Below are positions 8,166 to 15,916 of a DNA stretch of 64,000 nt, piece by piece. The notes under the pieces are model-generated. The model was given only the letters and a program-made list of their open reading frames with translations. It ran no database searches and was not told the DNA's origin. Position 1 is the stretch's first letter; each line of letters starts with the position of its first letter. Origin of the DNA: Mycobacterium sp. 4858 (GTDB lineage Bacteria > Actinomycetota > Actinomycetes > Mycobacteriales > Mycobacteriaceae); contig NZ_LT968776.1 of assembly GCF_900240975.1 (NCBI RefSeq), forward strand, positions 2,663,092-2,727,091, in the 5' to 3' direction. The translations under genes and the position numbers were made by a program.

Positions 8166-8645
8166 TCAGCCGCAGGTCACCTTGATGTTGAAGTCCTTGG
8201 TGATCATTCCGGCCATCGGGTTCTTCAGGTCGGCGCCCTGCGCCTGGCCCGTGATGGTGTAGGTCTTACCGTCCACCGCCACGTCGGCCGAACCGACCTT
8301 CGCGCCCATGTTGTTGCTGACCGACAGGGCGTTGCCGTCGACGACCATCGCCAGCGACTCGACCTTCGGGGTGGCCTCGTCGGTCATCACGACCGCCAGC
8401 GCCTGCCGCCCGCCGCCGGAACCGCTGCCGATGTCGATCTTTCCGCCCGTCCGGACGCACGTCACCGAGGCCGGGTCCAGGCCCGCCAGGTCGGCGCCGC
8501 CGACCTTGACCTGGGCGCCGCCGCCGTGGGCGACGCTGGGGGCCGTGCTGGATGCCGGGCTGGTCGTGTGGCCACCGCTGGAGCACCCCACCAGCACCGA
8601 TGCGGCGCCCAGTGTCCCAATCGCAGCCGCGAGAAGACGTTTCAC
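8166..8645 (-). CDS. LpqH-family (19 kDa antigen-like) lipoprotein
   Basis: This 159-residue precursor has a lipoprotein signal peptide, MKRLLAAAIGTLGAASVLVG followed by Cys21 in the lipobox LVGC-SS, so it should be diacylglyceryl-modified and exported. After a Ser/Thr/Ala-rich linker, the domain carries the paired cysteines (SVTCVRTGG and the terminal VTCG) and the TYTITGQAQG segment of the LpqH/19-kDa family of TLR2-active surface lipoproteins. Length and architecture match the family. Several paralogues exist in mycobacteria, so the exact orthologue is not assigned. The start is a GTG at 8643-8645 with the AGGGAA run just upstream as RBS. Confidence 0.88.
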   Translation of the reverse strand: MKRLLAAAIGTLGAASVLVGCSSGGHTTSPASSTAPSVAHGGGAQVKVGGADLAGLDPASVTCVRTGGKIDIGSGSGGGRQALAVVMTDEATPKVESLAMVVDGNALSVSNNMGAKVGSADVAVDGKTYTITGQAQGADLKNPMAGMITKDFNIKVTCG

Positions 8646-8789
8646 TTCCGGTTCCCTTCCTTCATGCGCCGCCCCGATGGCGTCGCCATGGCGCAAGTAC
8701 AGGACGTTGGATTCGCTACCGATCCCAAATTCGGCGGCACCGAGCCGGTAGGCTGCGTCGAGGTCGGCGCTGAGGAAGGGAGACACGCG

Positions 8790-9170
8790 ATGCTGAGCGT
8801 GAAGTGGCTGGAAAAGCCTGAGGCCCATGACTTTCCGGCGGCGGCCGACTACCTCACCATGCTCGCGGACGCGAACACCGTCAAGAAGGTGCTCAAGAAG
8901 CTGAAGGCCGGAACGGTCACGCACAGGAAGGCCAAAGACATCCTGCGCGCGGCGCAGTTGGGACTGTTGCCGCCCGACAACCCCCACGTCGCCGCCGACC
9001 TGACCAAAATCGAGAAGGGTCAACCGCTGTCGCCCATCCTGCTGGTGCGCGGGGACTTCACGACCGGTGTCCCGCTGCAGATCGCCGACGGCTACCACCG
9101 CGTGTGCGCGAGCTATCACACCGACGAGAACACCGACATCCCGGTCGTCATCGCGGCCGTGAGCCGCTGA
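8790..9170 (+). CDS. Small ParB/sulfiredoxin-fold-like protein with a DGYHR motif
   Basis: The 126-residue protein begins MLSVKWLEKPEAHDFPAAAD. A Lys-rich helical region (VKKVLKKLKAGTVTHRKAKD) precedes a C-terminal segment SPILLVRGDFTTG and QIADGYHRVCASYH. The D-G-x-H-R core resembles the nucleotide-binding motif of the ParB/Srx (sulfiredoxin) fold, where a strand, that motif and a following helix bind phosphate. No HTH or CTP-switch domain is present, so a partition role is unlikely. An AGGAAGGGA stretch (8773-8781) supports the ATG. It lies 13 bp upstream of the enoyl-CoA hydratase gene and probably shares its transcript. Function unknown. Confidence 0.75.
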   Translation: MLSVKWLEKPEAHDFPAAADYLTMLADANTVKKVLKKLKAGTVTHRKAKDILRAAQLGLLPPDNPHVAADLTKIEKGQPLSPILLVRGDFTTGVPLQIADGYHRVCASYHTDENTDIPVVIAAVSR

Positions 9171-9183
9171 CCGGGAGGCGACC

Positions 9184-9927
9184 ATGATCGACGTCAAGAC
9201 GGTGGGAACCGTTCAGGTGCTGACCCTGTCGTCGGGTCCCGTCAACGCCCAGGACGTTGAACTGCTCGACGAGCTGACCCTGGCGGTGCGTGACTTGGGG
9301 CGTTCGGACGCCGGCGCGCTGGTCGTCACCGGAGCCGGCCGGGCGTTCAGCGCGGGCGTCGACCTCAACCGGGTGGTGGAGGGCGGCTCCGGCTATACCG
9401 ATCGGCTGGTCCCGGCGCTGTCTGCGGCGTTCGAGGCGATGTTCGCCTACCCGGGCCCGACCGTCGCCGCGATCAACGGCGCCGCCATCGCCGGGGGATG
9501 CGTGCTCGCGTGTGCCTGCGACCGCCGCCTGATCGGCCCGCAGGCGCAGATCGGGGCGGCCGAGGTGCGCGTCGGGGTGCCCTTCCCGGTCGCCGCGCTC
9601 GAGGTGATGCGCTACGCCTGCGGCGACGCCGCCGAGGAAGTGCTGCTGGGCGGGCTCAGCTACCGGGGGCCCGACGCCGTGGCCCGCGGGCTCGCCCACC
9701 GGGTGGTCACCGAGGACCTCGTGGAGGTGGCCCTGGCGGAGGCGTCCGATCTCGCCGGCATCCCGGCCGGCGCGTACCGCCAGACAAAAACCCAGCTGCG
9801 GGCCCCGACGATGGCGCGGATCCGCGAGGGCCGGGCTATCGACGACGAGGTCCGCCGGATGTGGGGCGCGGAGGAGACGCTGCACCGGATCGCCGCCTAC
9901 GTCGAGCGACTGCGGCGACGCGGCTGA
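9184..9927 (+). CDS. Enoyl-CoA hydratase/isomerase family protein
   Basis: The 247-residue protein is a crotonase-fold enzyme expected to hydrate or isomerise enoyl-CoA esters in fatty-acid or sterol breakdown. The first oxyanion-hole segment is GRAFSAGVDLNRV and the second is INGAAIAGGCVLACACD. The usual Glu pair is only partly recognisable: AEVRVGVPFP replaces the common PEVxLGxxP, so the precise reaction is uncertain. An AGGCGACC run gives the RBS. The stop abuts the lucA stop (convergent, 0 bp between). Length is typical for short EchA paralogues. Confidence 0.85.
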   Translation: MIDVKTVGTVQVLTLSSGPVNAQDVELLDELTLAVRDLGRSDAGALVVTGAGRAFSAGVDLNRVVEGGSGYTDRLVPALSAAFEAMFAYPGPTVAAINGAAIAGGCVLACACDRRLIGPQAQIGAAEVRVGVPFPVAALEVMRYACGDAAEEVLLGGLSYRGPDAVARGLAHRVVTEDLVEVALAEASDLAGIPAGAYRQTKTQLRAPTMARIREGRAIDDEVRRMWGAEETLHRIAAYVERLRRRG

Positions 9928-10722
9928 TCAGTCCTCGTCGACGGCGTCTTCGACGGCCACGCCGCCCCGGGTGCGCCGCCGCATCCGATGCGAGCCCTTG
10001 CCCGTCGGGCGGCGGTTGCGCAGCCCGGCCTGTGCCGCTCCCGCGTCCTCGGACTCAGCGGGGGACGCTGCCGGCGCGGCCGCCGGCTCTTCCTCCGCGG
10101 CTTCGGAGCCCTCGGCCTTGACGGTCTCGGTCTCCTCCGGCTCTTCGGCCTCGGCCTCTTGAGGCTCCTCGGCCTCTTCCGCCTCTTCCGCCTCCGATTC
10201 CTCGGCGGCCTCGGCTTCGGCGTCTTCTGCCTCGTCGCCCTCGTTGCGGCGCCGGCGCTTCTTGGGCTTCTTCGCCTTGATCGGTTTCGGCGGTGGCGGC
10301 GGCAACTCGGCGACGAACGACAGGTAGAACGCGAAGAATCCCAGCAGCGCGATCGCGGCGGCTGCGCCGTAGATCGCGAACAGATACTGGCCGGCGGCGT
10401 CCAGGCTCAGCCAGATCTCGCTGATCGCCGTGCCGATGATCAGCACGCCCGCCAGCACGTGGCACACGATCGAGGCGACCCTGAGGTTCAGCGCCATCTG
10501 CGGCGTCCCCAGCTCCGGCTTGCGCACCCGCAACAGGTTGAACACCACCGGCAGGGCGGCCAGCGCGATCAGCGCACCCGCCGTGATCCGCAGCGCCGTC
10601 CCCAACGTCCGCGTGGTGTCACCCATCAGCTCCGGCCAGCGGGGCAGCACGAAGAAGAAGTAGAGGGCGCCGGCAGCGAGGGAGAACAGCAGGTGCCACG
10701 GCACGGCGATCTTGCGCCCCAT
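9928..10722 (-). CDS. lucA: LucA, lipid uptake coordinator (membrane protein with acidic tail)
   Basis: The 264-residue protein has four transmembrane helices in residues 5-135 (HLLFSLAAGALYFFFVLP, ITAGALIALAALPVVFNLL, VCHVLAGVLIIGTAISEIWL, LFAIYGAAAAIALLGFFAFY), then a basic patch KPIKAKKPKKRRRR and a very long Glu/Ala-rich tail ending in a second basic stretch. This matches the Rv3723/LucA family, which in M. tuberculosis stabilises the Mce1 and Mce4 importers for fatty acids and cholesterol. The ATG is preceded by a strong GAGGAGGGG RBS. Synteny with the aspartate aminotransferase gene agrees. The tail is likely longer and more acidic than usual, but its length varies between species. Confidence 0.88.
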   Translation of the reverse strand: MGRKIAVPWHLLFSLAAGALYFFFVLPRWPELMGDTTRTLGTALRITAGALIALAALPVVFNLLRVRKPELGTPQMALNLRVASIVCHVLAGVLIIGTAISEIWLSLDAAGQYLFAIYGAAAAIALLGFFAFYLSFVAELPPPPPKPIKAKKPKKRRRRNEGDEAEDAEAEAAEESEAEEAEEAEEPQEAEAEEPEETETVKAEGSEAAEEEPAAAPAASPAESEDAGAAQAGLRNRRPTGKGSHRMRRRTRGGVAVEDAVDED

Positions 10723-10815
10723 ACCCCTCCTCGTGCTGGTGAGTTCACGCCAGCCTAAAGGCGGCCAACCCGAATCCCAACCAATTCGTGCACGTCCGCA
10801 TGGCGGACCAATTGC

Positions 10816-10900
10816 GGAGGATGCGGGATTTGAACCCGCGAGGGCTGTTAACCCAACCCGCGTTCCAGGCGAGCGCCATAGGCCACTAGGCGAATCCTCC
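10816..10900 (-). tRNA. tRNA-Ser (anticodon GGA)
   Basis: On the minus strand the 85-nt sequence folds into a class II cloverleaf. The acceptor GGAGGAT pairs with the 3' end ATCCTCC, the anticodon stem CTCGC/GCGGG encloses loop CTGGAAC (anticodon GGA), a long variable arm follows, and the T-arm GCGGGTTCAAATCCCGC is perfect. CCA is not encoded. It reads UCC/UCU serine codons. Confidence 0.95.
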
Positions 10901-10964
10901 GTGGCCATGGTAACCGAGGCCGCCGTAGCCGCCGCCACGCGCTCGGCGGCACCGTCGCGCCGGG

Positions 10965-10970
10965 TATTAC
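10965..10970 (+). promoter_or_regulatory. Putative -10 box for the SRP RNA gene
   Basis: TATTAC lies about 9-10 nt before the inferred 5' end of the SRP RNA near 10980. It is the best TANNNT-like match in the short gap after the tRNA-Ser gene. Confidence 0.35.
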
Positions 10971-10979
10971 ACTCGCGAT

Positions 10980-11066
10980 GGACCCCGCGCGGCGTCTATC
11001 CTGTGAACTCCCCCAGGGCCGGAAGGCAGCAAGGGTCAATGGGCTCTGTCGGGTGCGCGGGGTCCC
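10980..11066 (+). ncRNA. ffs: Signal recognition particle RNA (4.5S type)
   Basis: The terminal helix GGACCCCGCGC pairs with GCGCGGGGTCC, and the apical region contains the conserved domain IV signature, GGCCGGAAGGCAGCAAGG, with the GGAA-type tetraloop. This is the small bacterial SRP RNA that binds Ffh and targets membrane proteins. Ends are set by the pairing and may be off by a few nucleotides. M. tuberculosis has ffs at the same place beside the aspartate aminotransferase gene. Confidence 0.88.
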
Positions 11067-11078
11067 CTATATCCATAG

Positions 11079-11240
11079 AGTGGCGACCCGCTTCGCCCGG
11101 CTCCGCCGCGCTTGCGATCGCACTAGGTTCGATCAGTGGCGACCCGCTGCGCCCGGCTCCGCCGCGCTTGCGATCGCACTAGGTTCGATCAGTGGCGACC
11201 CGCTGCGCCCGGCTCCGCCGCGCTCGCGATCGCCACTATG
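11079..11240 (+). repeat. 56-bp tandem repeat, just under three copies
   Basis: Copies start at 11079, 11135 and 11191 with the same AGTGGCGACCCGCT core; the third is cut at about 50 bp. Copies 1 and 2 differ by one base in the core. Each contains CGCCCGGCTCCGCCGCGC, and the third closes with TCGCCACT, the reverse complement of its first bases, so it can form a hairpin. TAGGTT in the first two copies is a possible -10 box for the downstream aminotransferase gene. The array fills the gap between ffs and that gene. Confidence 0.85.
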
Positions 11241-11256
11241 AGCAGCGAAAGGGCCC

Positions 11257-12552
11257 GTGGTGTCTTTCGATTCCCTCAGCCCCGAAGAGTTGGCGGCCCT
11301 GCACGCGCGCAACCAGCAGGACTACGCCGACCTGCAGGCCAAGAAGCTGGCCCTCGACCTGACCCGCGGCAAACCCGCGCCGGAGCAGCTCGACCTGTCC
11401 AACCAGCTGCTGAGCCTGCCCGGCGAGGACTACCGCGACAGCGAGGGCACCGACACCCGCAACTACGGCGGCCTGCACGGGCTGCCCGAGCTGCGGGCCA
11501 TCTTCGGCGAGCTGCTCGGCATCGGCGTGCCCAACCTGATCGCCGGCAACAACTCCAGCCTGGAGTTGATGCACGACCTGGTCGCCTTCTCGATGCTCTA
11601 CGGCGGTGTCGACTCCCAGCGCCCCTGGAAGGACGAACCGAGCGTCAAGTTCCTGTGTCCCGTTCCCGGCTACGACCGGCACTTCGCGATCACCGAGACG
11701 ATGGGCATCGAGATGATCCCGGTGCCGATGCTGGCCGACGGCCCCGACGTCGACCTGATCGAGGAGCTGGTCGCCGTCGACCCCGCCATCAAGGGCATGT
11801 GGTCCGTGCCGGTCTTCGGCAATCCCACCGGCATCACCTACTCGTGGGAGACGGTGCGCCGGCTGGTCCAGATGCGCACGGCGGCGCCCGACTTCCGGCT
11901 GTTCTGGGACAACGCGTACGCGGTGCACACCCTGACGCACGAGTTCATCCGCCAGATCGACGTGCTGGGGCTTGCGGCCAAGGCCGGCAACCCCAACCGG
12001 CCCTATGTGTTCGCGTCCACCTCCAAGATCACCTTCGCCGGTGCGGGCGTGAGCTTCCTGGGCGGCTCGCTGGGCAACATCGCGTGGTACCTGCAATACG
12101 CGGGGAAGAAGTCGATCGGCCCGGACAAGGTCAACCAGCTGCGGCACCTGCGCTTCTTCCGCGACGCCGACGGGGTGCGCCTGCACATGCTGCGTCACCA
12201 GCAGATCCTGGCGCCGAAATTCGAGCTGGCGCTGGACATCCTGGACAAGCGGCTGAGCGACTCCAAGATCGCGTCCTGGACCGAACCTCAGGGCGGTTAC
12301 TTCATCAGCCTCGACGTGTTGCCCGGAACGGCGCGCCGGACCGTGGCCCTGGCCAAGGACGCCGGCATCGCCGTGACCGAGGCGGGAGCGTCCTTCCCGT
12401 ACCGAAAAGACCCGGAGGACAAGAACATCCGGATCGCGCCCACCTTCCCGTCGCTGCCCGACCTGCGCGACGCGGTCGACGGGCTGGCCACCTGCGCGCT
12501 GCTGGCGGCGTCGGAGTCGCTGCTCGTCTCCGCCGCATCCAGCGTGAGCTGA
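11257..12552 (+). CDS. PLP-dependent aspartate aminotransferase (Rv3722c-type)
   Basis: The 431-residue fold-type I aminotransferase transfers the amino group between glutamate/2-oxoglutarate and aspartate/oxaloacetate. The orthologue Rv3722c is the main aspartate aminotransferase of M. tuberculosis. Visible features are the N-terminal LDLTRGKPAPEQLDLSNQLL segment, the NPTGITYSWE loop, DNAYAVH (PLP-contacting Asp and Tyr) and the Schiff-base Lys in FASTSKITFAG. The phosphate-anchoring Arg lies in NIRIAPTFPS. The start is a GTG at 11257 (a second GTG follows directly), preceded by a GAAAGGG RBS. It connects functionally to ask/asd downstream, which consume aspartate. Confidence 0.9.
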   Translation: MVSFDSLSPEELAALHARNQQDYADLQAKKLALDLTRGKPAPEQLDLSNQLLSLPGEDYRDSEGTDTRNYGGLHGLPELRAIFGELLGIGVPNLIAGNNSSLELMHDLVAFSMLYGGVDSQRPWKDEPSVKFLCPVPGYDRHFAITETMGIEMIPVPMLADGPDVDLIEELVAVDPAIKGMWSVPVFGNPTGITYSWETVRRLVQMRTAAPDFRLFWDNAYAVHTLTHEFIRQIDVLGLAAKAGNPNRPYVFASTSKITFAGAGVSFLGGSLGNIAWYLQYAGKKSIGPDKVNQLRHLRFFRDADGVRLHMLRHQQILAPKFELALDILDKRLSDSKIASWTEPQGGYFISLDVLPGTARRTVALAKDAGIAVTEAGASFPYRKDPEDKNIRIAPTFPSLPDLRDAVDGLATCALLAASESLLVSAASSVS

Positions 12553-12698
12553 CGGCTTTCTGTGTGCGCTGAGGGCGGAGAATCTGGCGAAATCCCACCC
12601 TGGACGCACGCCCAAAGCCTTGCCCGCACACTCGAAGCCGCTGATGCACCCTCAAAAGCCGCCGCGCTTTAGTCACCACGTTTTCGGTCCGACGTTTC

Positions 12699-12710
12699 CC
12701 CGCAAGCGGG
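12699..12710 (+). repeat. Short hairpin in the gap before dnaX
   Basis: CCCGCAAGCGGG is a perfect 5-bp-stem hairpin inside a CCCCGCAAGCGGGAGGTGCC context that resembles a short interspersed mycobacterial element. The rest of the gap 12553-12774 holds no gene; a TAGCCT promoter box lies at its end. Confidence 0.4.
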
Positions 12711-12761
12711 AGGTGCCCCACAGCGGGCCCTGCCAGCCGAGCTCTGGTCGGCCGGCGCCGG

Positions 12762-12767
12762 TAGCCT
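12762..12767 (+). promoter_or_regulatory. Putative -10 box (TAGCCT) of dnaX
   Basis: TAGCCT ends 7 nt before the GTG start of dnaX, with no RBS visible, so a leaderless transcript is predicted. Confidence 0.5.
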
Positions 12768-12774
12768 GCTGAGC

Positions 12775-14601
12775 GTGGCCCTCTACCGCAAGTACCGACC
12801 GGCAACCTTCGCCGAGGTGGTGGGGCAGGAGCACGTCACCGAGCCGCTGTCGATCGCCCTGGAAGCCGGCCGGATCAACCACGCCTACCTGTTCTCCGGT
12901 CCGCGCGGCTGCGGCAAGACGTCGTCGGCGCGCATCCTGGCCCGGTCGCTGAACTGCGCCCAGGGGCCGACGGCCACCCCGTGCGGCGTCTGCGAGTCCT
13001 GCACGGCGCTGGCTCCGAACGCCCCCGGCAGCATCGACGTGGTGGAGCTGGACGCAGCCAGCCACGGCGGCGTGGACGACACGAGGGAGCTGCGGGACCG
13101 CGCGTTCTACGCGCCGGCGCAGTCGCGCTACCGGGTGTTCATCATCGACGAGGCGCACATGGTGACCACCGCGGGGTTCAACGCGCTGCTCAAGATCGTG
13201 GAGGAGCCGCCCGAGCACCTCATCTTCATCTTCGCCACCACCGAGCCGGAGAAGGTGCTGCCGACGATCCGCTCGCGCACCCACCACTACCCGTTCCGGC
13301 TGCTGCCGCCGAAGACCATGCGGTCGCTGATCGGGCGGATCTGCGAGCAGGAGGGCGTCGCGGTCGACGACGCGGTGTTCCCCCTGGTGATCCGCGCCGG
13401 CGGCGGCTCCCCGCGCGACACGCTGTCGGTGCTCGATCAGCTGTTGGCGGGTGCCGAGGGCGCCCACGTGACGTACCCGCGGGCGCTCGGGCTGCTCGGC
13501 GCCACCGACGTCGCGCTGATCGACGATGCCGTGGACGCCCTCGCGGCGGGCGACGCCGCCGCGTTGTTCAGTGCGGTGGAGTCGGTGATCGATTCCGGCC
13601 ACGACCCGCGGCGCTTCGCCACCGACCTGCTGGAGCGGTTCCGCGACCTCCTTCTCATGCAGGCGGTTCCCGACGCGGTCAGCCGCGGGGTGGTGGATGC
13701 GCCGGAGGACGTGCTCGACCGCATGCGTGACCAGGCGACCCGCCTGGGGCCGGCCACCCTGACCCGCTACGCCGAGGTCGTGCAGGCCGGACTCGGCGAG
13801 ATGCGCGGCGCGACGGCCCCCCGCCTGCTGCTCGAAGTCGTCTGCGCGCGGCTGCTGCTGCCCTCGGCCAGCGACACCGAGTCGGCCCTGCTGCAGCGCG
13901 TCGAGCGGATCGAGACCCGCCTCGACATGTCCATCCCCGCCTCGGAGGCGGCCGCCGCGCACCCGCCGCACCCGGCGGTGGCCACGCCGGCGCGGCCGCG
14001 CAGGGAGCCGGCCCCGCCCAAGGAGCGCGTCCCGCCCAGGTCCGCTCCGCCCGTTCCCAGGCCGGAGGCGGTCCCCGAACCGGTCCCGGCGCCCCCGGCG
14101 CCCGAACCGGCCGCCGCGCCGATCGCCGAACCGGCCGCCGCCGCGGGCGAACTCAATGCGGCCGCCGTGCGAACCATGTGGCCCACGGTGCGCGACAAGG
14201 TGCGCCAGCGCAGCCGCACCACCGAGGTCATGCTGGCGGGTGCCACCGTCCGCGCCCTCGAGGAGAACACGCTGGTGTTGACGCATTCGTCGGCGCCGCT
14301 GGCCAAGCGGCTGTGCGAACAGCGCAACGCCGACGTCATCGCCGAAGCGCTCAAGGACGCGCTGGGCGTCAACTGGCGGGTGCGCTGCGAGGGCGGCGCC
14401 GCCGCCCCCGTCGAGGCGGCGCCCCCGCCCACGCGGGTCGAGGAGCCGGCGCCCGACGTGGCCCGGCGCGACGACGAAGAGGAACACATGCTCGCCGAGG
14501 CCGGACGCACGGAGGCGTCGGGGCCGCGGCGCGATCCGGAGGAGGTCGCGCTGGAGCTGTTACAGAACGAGCTGGGCGCGCGCCGGATCGACGGGGGCTA
14601 G
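12775..14601 (+). CDS. dnaX: DNA polymerase III subunit gamma/tau
   Basis: The 608-residue clamp-loader ATPase begins MALYRKYRPATFAEVVGQEH. The Walker A motif GPRGCGKT is at 42-49, a zinc module uses the cysteines of LNCAQG and CGVCESC, Walker B is VFIIDEAHM, and sensor 1 is IFATTEP. After about residue 385 a long Pro/Ala/Glu linker leads to a tau-like C-terminal domain (NAAAVRTMWPTVRDKVRQRS and later NWRVRCEGG). It loads the beta clamp and organises the replisome. No slippery A-run for a programmed gamma frameshift is obvious. Orthologue of dnaZX in M. tuberculosis. Confidence 0.95.
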   Translation: MALYRKYRPATFAEVVGQEHVTEPLSIALEAGRINHAYLFSGPRGCGKTSSARILARSLNCAQGPTATPCGVCESCTALAPNAPGSIDVVELDAASHGGVDDTRELRDRAFYAPAQSRYRVFIIDEAHMVTTAGFNALLKIVEEPPEHLIFIFATTEPEKVLPTIRSRTHHYPFRLLPPKTMRSLIGRICEQEGVAVDDAVFPLVIRAGGGSPRDTLSVLDQLLAGAEGAHVTYPRALGLLGATDVALIDDAVDALAAGDAAALFSAVESVIDSGHDPRRFATDLLERFRDLLLMQAVPDAVSRGVVDAPEDVLDRMRDQATRLGPATLTRYAEVVQAGLGEMRGATAPRLLLEVVCARLLLPSASDTESALLQRVERIETRLDMSIPASEAAAAHPPHPAVATPARPRREPAPPKERVPPRSAPPVPRPEAVPEPVPAPPAPEPAAAPIAEPAAAAGELNAAAVRTMWPTVRDKVRQRSRTTEVMLAGATVRALEENTLVLTHSSAPLAKRLCEQRNADVIAEALKDALGVNWRVRCEGGAAAPVEAAPPPTRVEEPAPDVARRDDEEEHMLAEAGRTEASGPRRDPEEVALELLQNELGARRIDGG

Positions 14602-14605
14602 TGGG

Positions 14606-15916
14606 CTAGGGCGTCCACCACGGCCGCAGCGGCAGCTGGTCGTCGCCCCGGCAATCGACGTTGGCCGCCAGCACGTGGTGCAGTTGCAGGTTGTTCTGCT
14701 CGAACGCCACCCGCGAGGCCGCCATGTAGAGACCCCAGACCTTGGCGGTGGCCAGCCCGACCTCCTCGACCGCTTCGTCCCAGTGCTCGACCAGGTTGCG
14801 GCACCAGTCCCGCAGCGTCATCGCGTAGTGATGCCGGAAGTTCTCCTCGTGCAGCACCTCGAACCCGACGTCCTGCACCTCGGTGATGATGCGCCCGGAA
14901 CCGGTGAGCTCCCCGTCGGGGAAGACATACCGGTCGGTGAAGCCACCCGCGAACGAGGTCGACTTGTTGTCGTGGCGGGTGATGCAGTGGTTGAGCAACA
15001 GGCCGCCGGTGCGCAGCCTGGACTTCAGGAACCCGAAGTAGGCCGGGTAGTTCTTGACGCCGATGTGTTCTGTCAACCCGATCGAGGACACGGCGTCGAA
15101 GCCGCGCTCGCCGATGTCGCGGTAGTCCGAATGGCGGACCTCGGCAAGGTCGGTGAGCCCTTCGTCTTCGATCGCGCGCTGCGCCCACTTCGCCTGCTCA
15201 CCCGAGAGGGTGGCACCGATCACCCGGACCCCGTGTCGCGCGGCGAAGCGCACCATGCCGCCCCAGCCACAGCCGACGTCGAGCAGCCGGTCGCCCGGTT
15301 GCAGCCGCAGCTTTTCGAAGACCAGCCGGTACTTGTTCTCCTGGGCCTCTTCCAGCGTCGCGTCGGCGTCGGGATAGACCGCGCACGTATAGGTCATCGA
15401 CGGGCCGAGCACCCATTCGTAGAAGGTGTTGGACACGTCGTAGTGGTGATGGATGGCCTCGGCGTCGCGGGTCTTGGTGTGCATGAGCCCGTCGGCGATC
15501 CGGCGCCACCGCGGCGGGGTCTCCTGCGGCGGCGGGGGGATCGGCACCAGCCGCTCCAGACCCATCGAACGCACCACGTTGGCGAGCACCCGCGCGGGCG
15601 GCCGCTTGAACTGGACGCGGTCGGTCAACGTCTTGAGCAGTTGGTACGGGTCTCCGGGGTGGACGCCGTACAGGTCCAGGTCGCCCGCCACGTACGCGCG
15701 GGCGAGGCCGAGTTCGCCGGGAGCGGTCGCCAGGTAGGTGGCGCCCCGCGGGGTCCGAAGGTCAAGGCCCAGTTCGGCATCCTTGTTGCCCGCGATGCTG
15801 CCGTCGTAGGCGGTGAACTTCAACGGATGCCGCCCGGTCGCGGCGAAGACCGCCAGGATCTCCGCCATGCTCATTTTTCCGGTGGTGGCGCGGTGGGGTT
15901 CTTGGGTGGTCGTCAT
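14606..15916 (-). CDS. SAM-dependent CFA-synthase-like methyltransferase (TmsB/BfaB-like)
   Basis: The 436-residue protein is of the cyclopropane-fatty-acyl-phospholipid synthase family, which methylates double bonds in acyl chains of phospholipids. The SAM site is LLDVGCGWGGMVRFAARHG; an EAIHHHYDVSNTFYEWVLG block and the SIGLTEHIG segment hold family residues. An N-terminal domain of about 140 residues precedes the methyltransferase. The gene is coupled (ATGA) to an FAD-dependent oxidoreductase, exactly the pairing used for 10-methylstearic (tuberculostearic) acid: the methyltransferase makes a 10-methylene chain and the oxidoreductase reduces it. Assignment to that pathway is inferred from pairing and size; orthologue of Rv3720. 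Confidence 0.85.
   Translation of the reverse strand: MTTTQEPHRATTGKMSMAEILAVFAATGRHPLKFTAYDGSIAGNKDAELGLDLRTPRGATYLATAPGELGLARAYVAGDLDLYGVHPGDPYQLLKTLTDRVQFKRPPARVLANVVRSMGLERLVPIPPPPQETPPRWRRIADGLMHTKTRDAEAIHHHYDVSNTFYEWVLGPSMTYTCAVYPDADATLEEAQENKYRLVFEKLRLQPGDRLLDVGCGWGGMVRFAARHGVRVIGATLSGEQAKWAQRAIEDEGLTDLAEVRHSDYRDIGERGFDAVSSIGLTEHIGVKNYPAYFGFLKSRLRTGGLLLNHCITRHDNKSTSFAGGFTDRYVFPDGELTGSGRIITEVQDVGFEVLHEENFRHHYAMTLRDWCRNLVEHWDEAVEEVGLATAKVWGLYMAASRVAFEQNNLQLHHVLAANVDCRGDDQLPLRPWWTP

Noticed and set aside
8790..9170. ParB chromosome-partition protein
   Set aside because: Only the D-G-x-H-R core is present; HTH, CTP-binding and dimer domains are missing and no parA or parS is nearby.
10816..10900. 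tRNA-Ser as attachment site of a genomic island
   Set aside because: No integrase and no second copy of the tRNA 3' end were seen, and flanking genes are conserved backbone.
9928..10938. A longer lucA reading frame starting at 10938
   Set aside because: The extension runs through the tRNA-Ser gene; the ATG at 10722 has a strong RBS and fits the family N-terminus.
11079..11240. CRISPR-like array
   Set aside because: The whole 56-bp unit is repeated without unique spacers, only three copies exist, and there are no cas genes.
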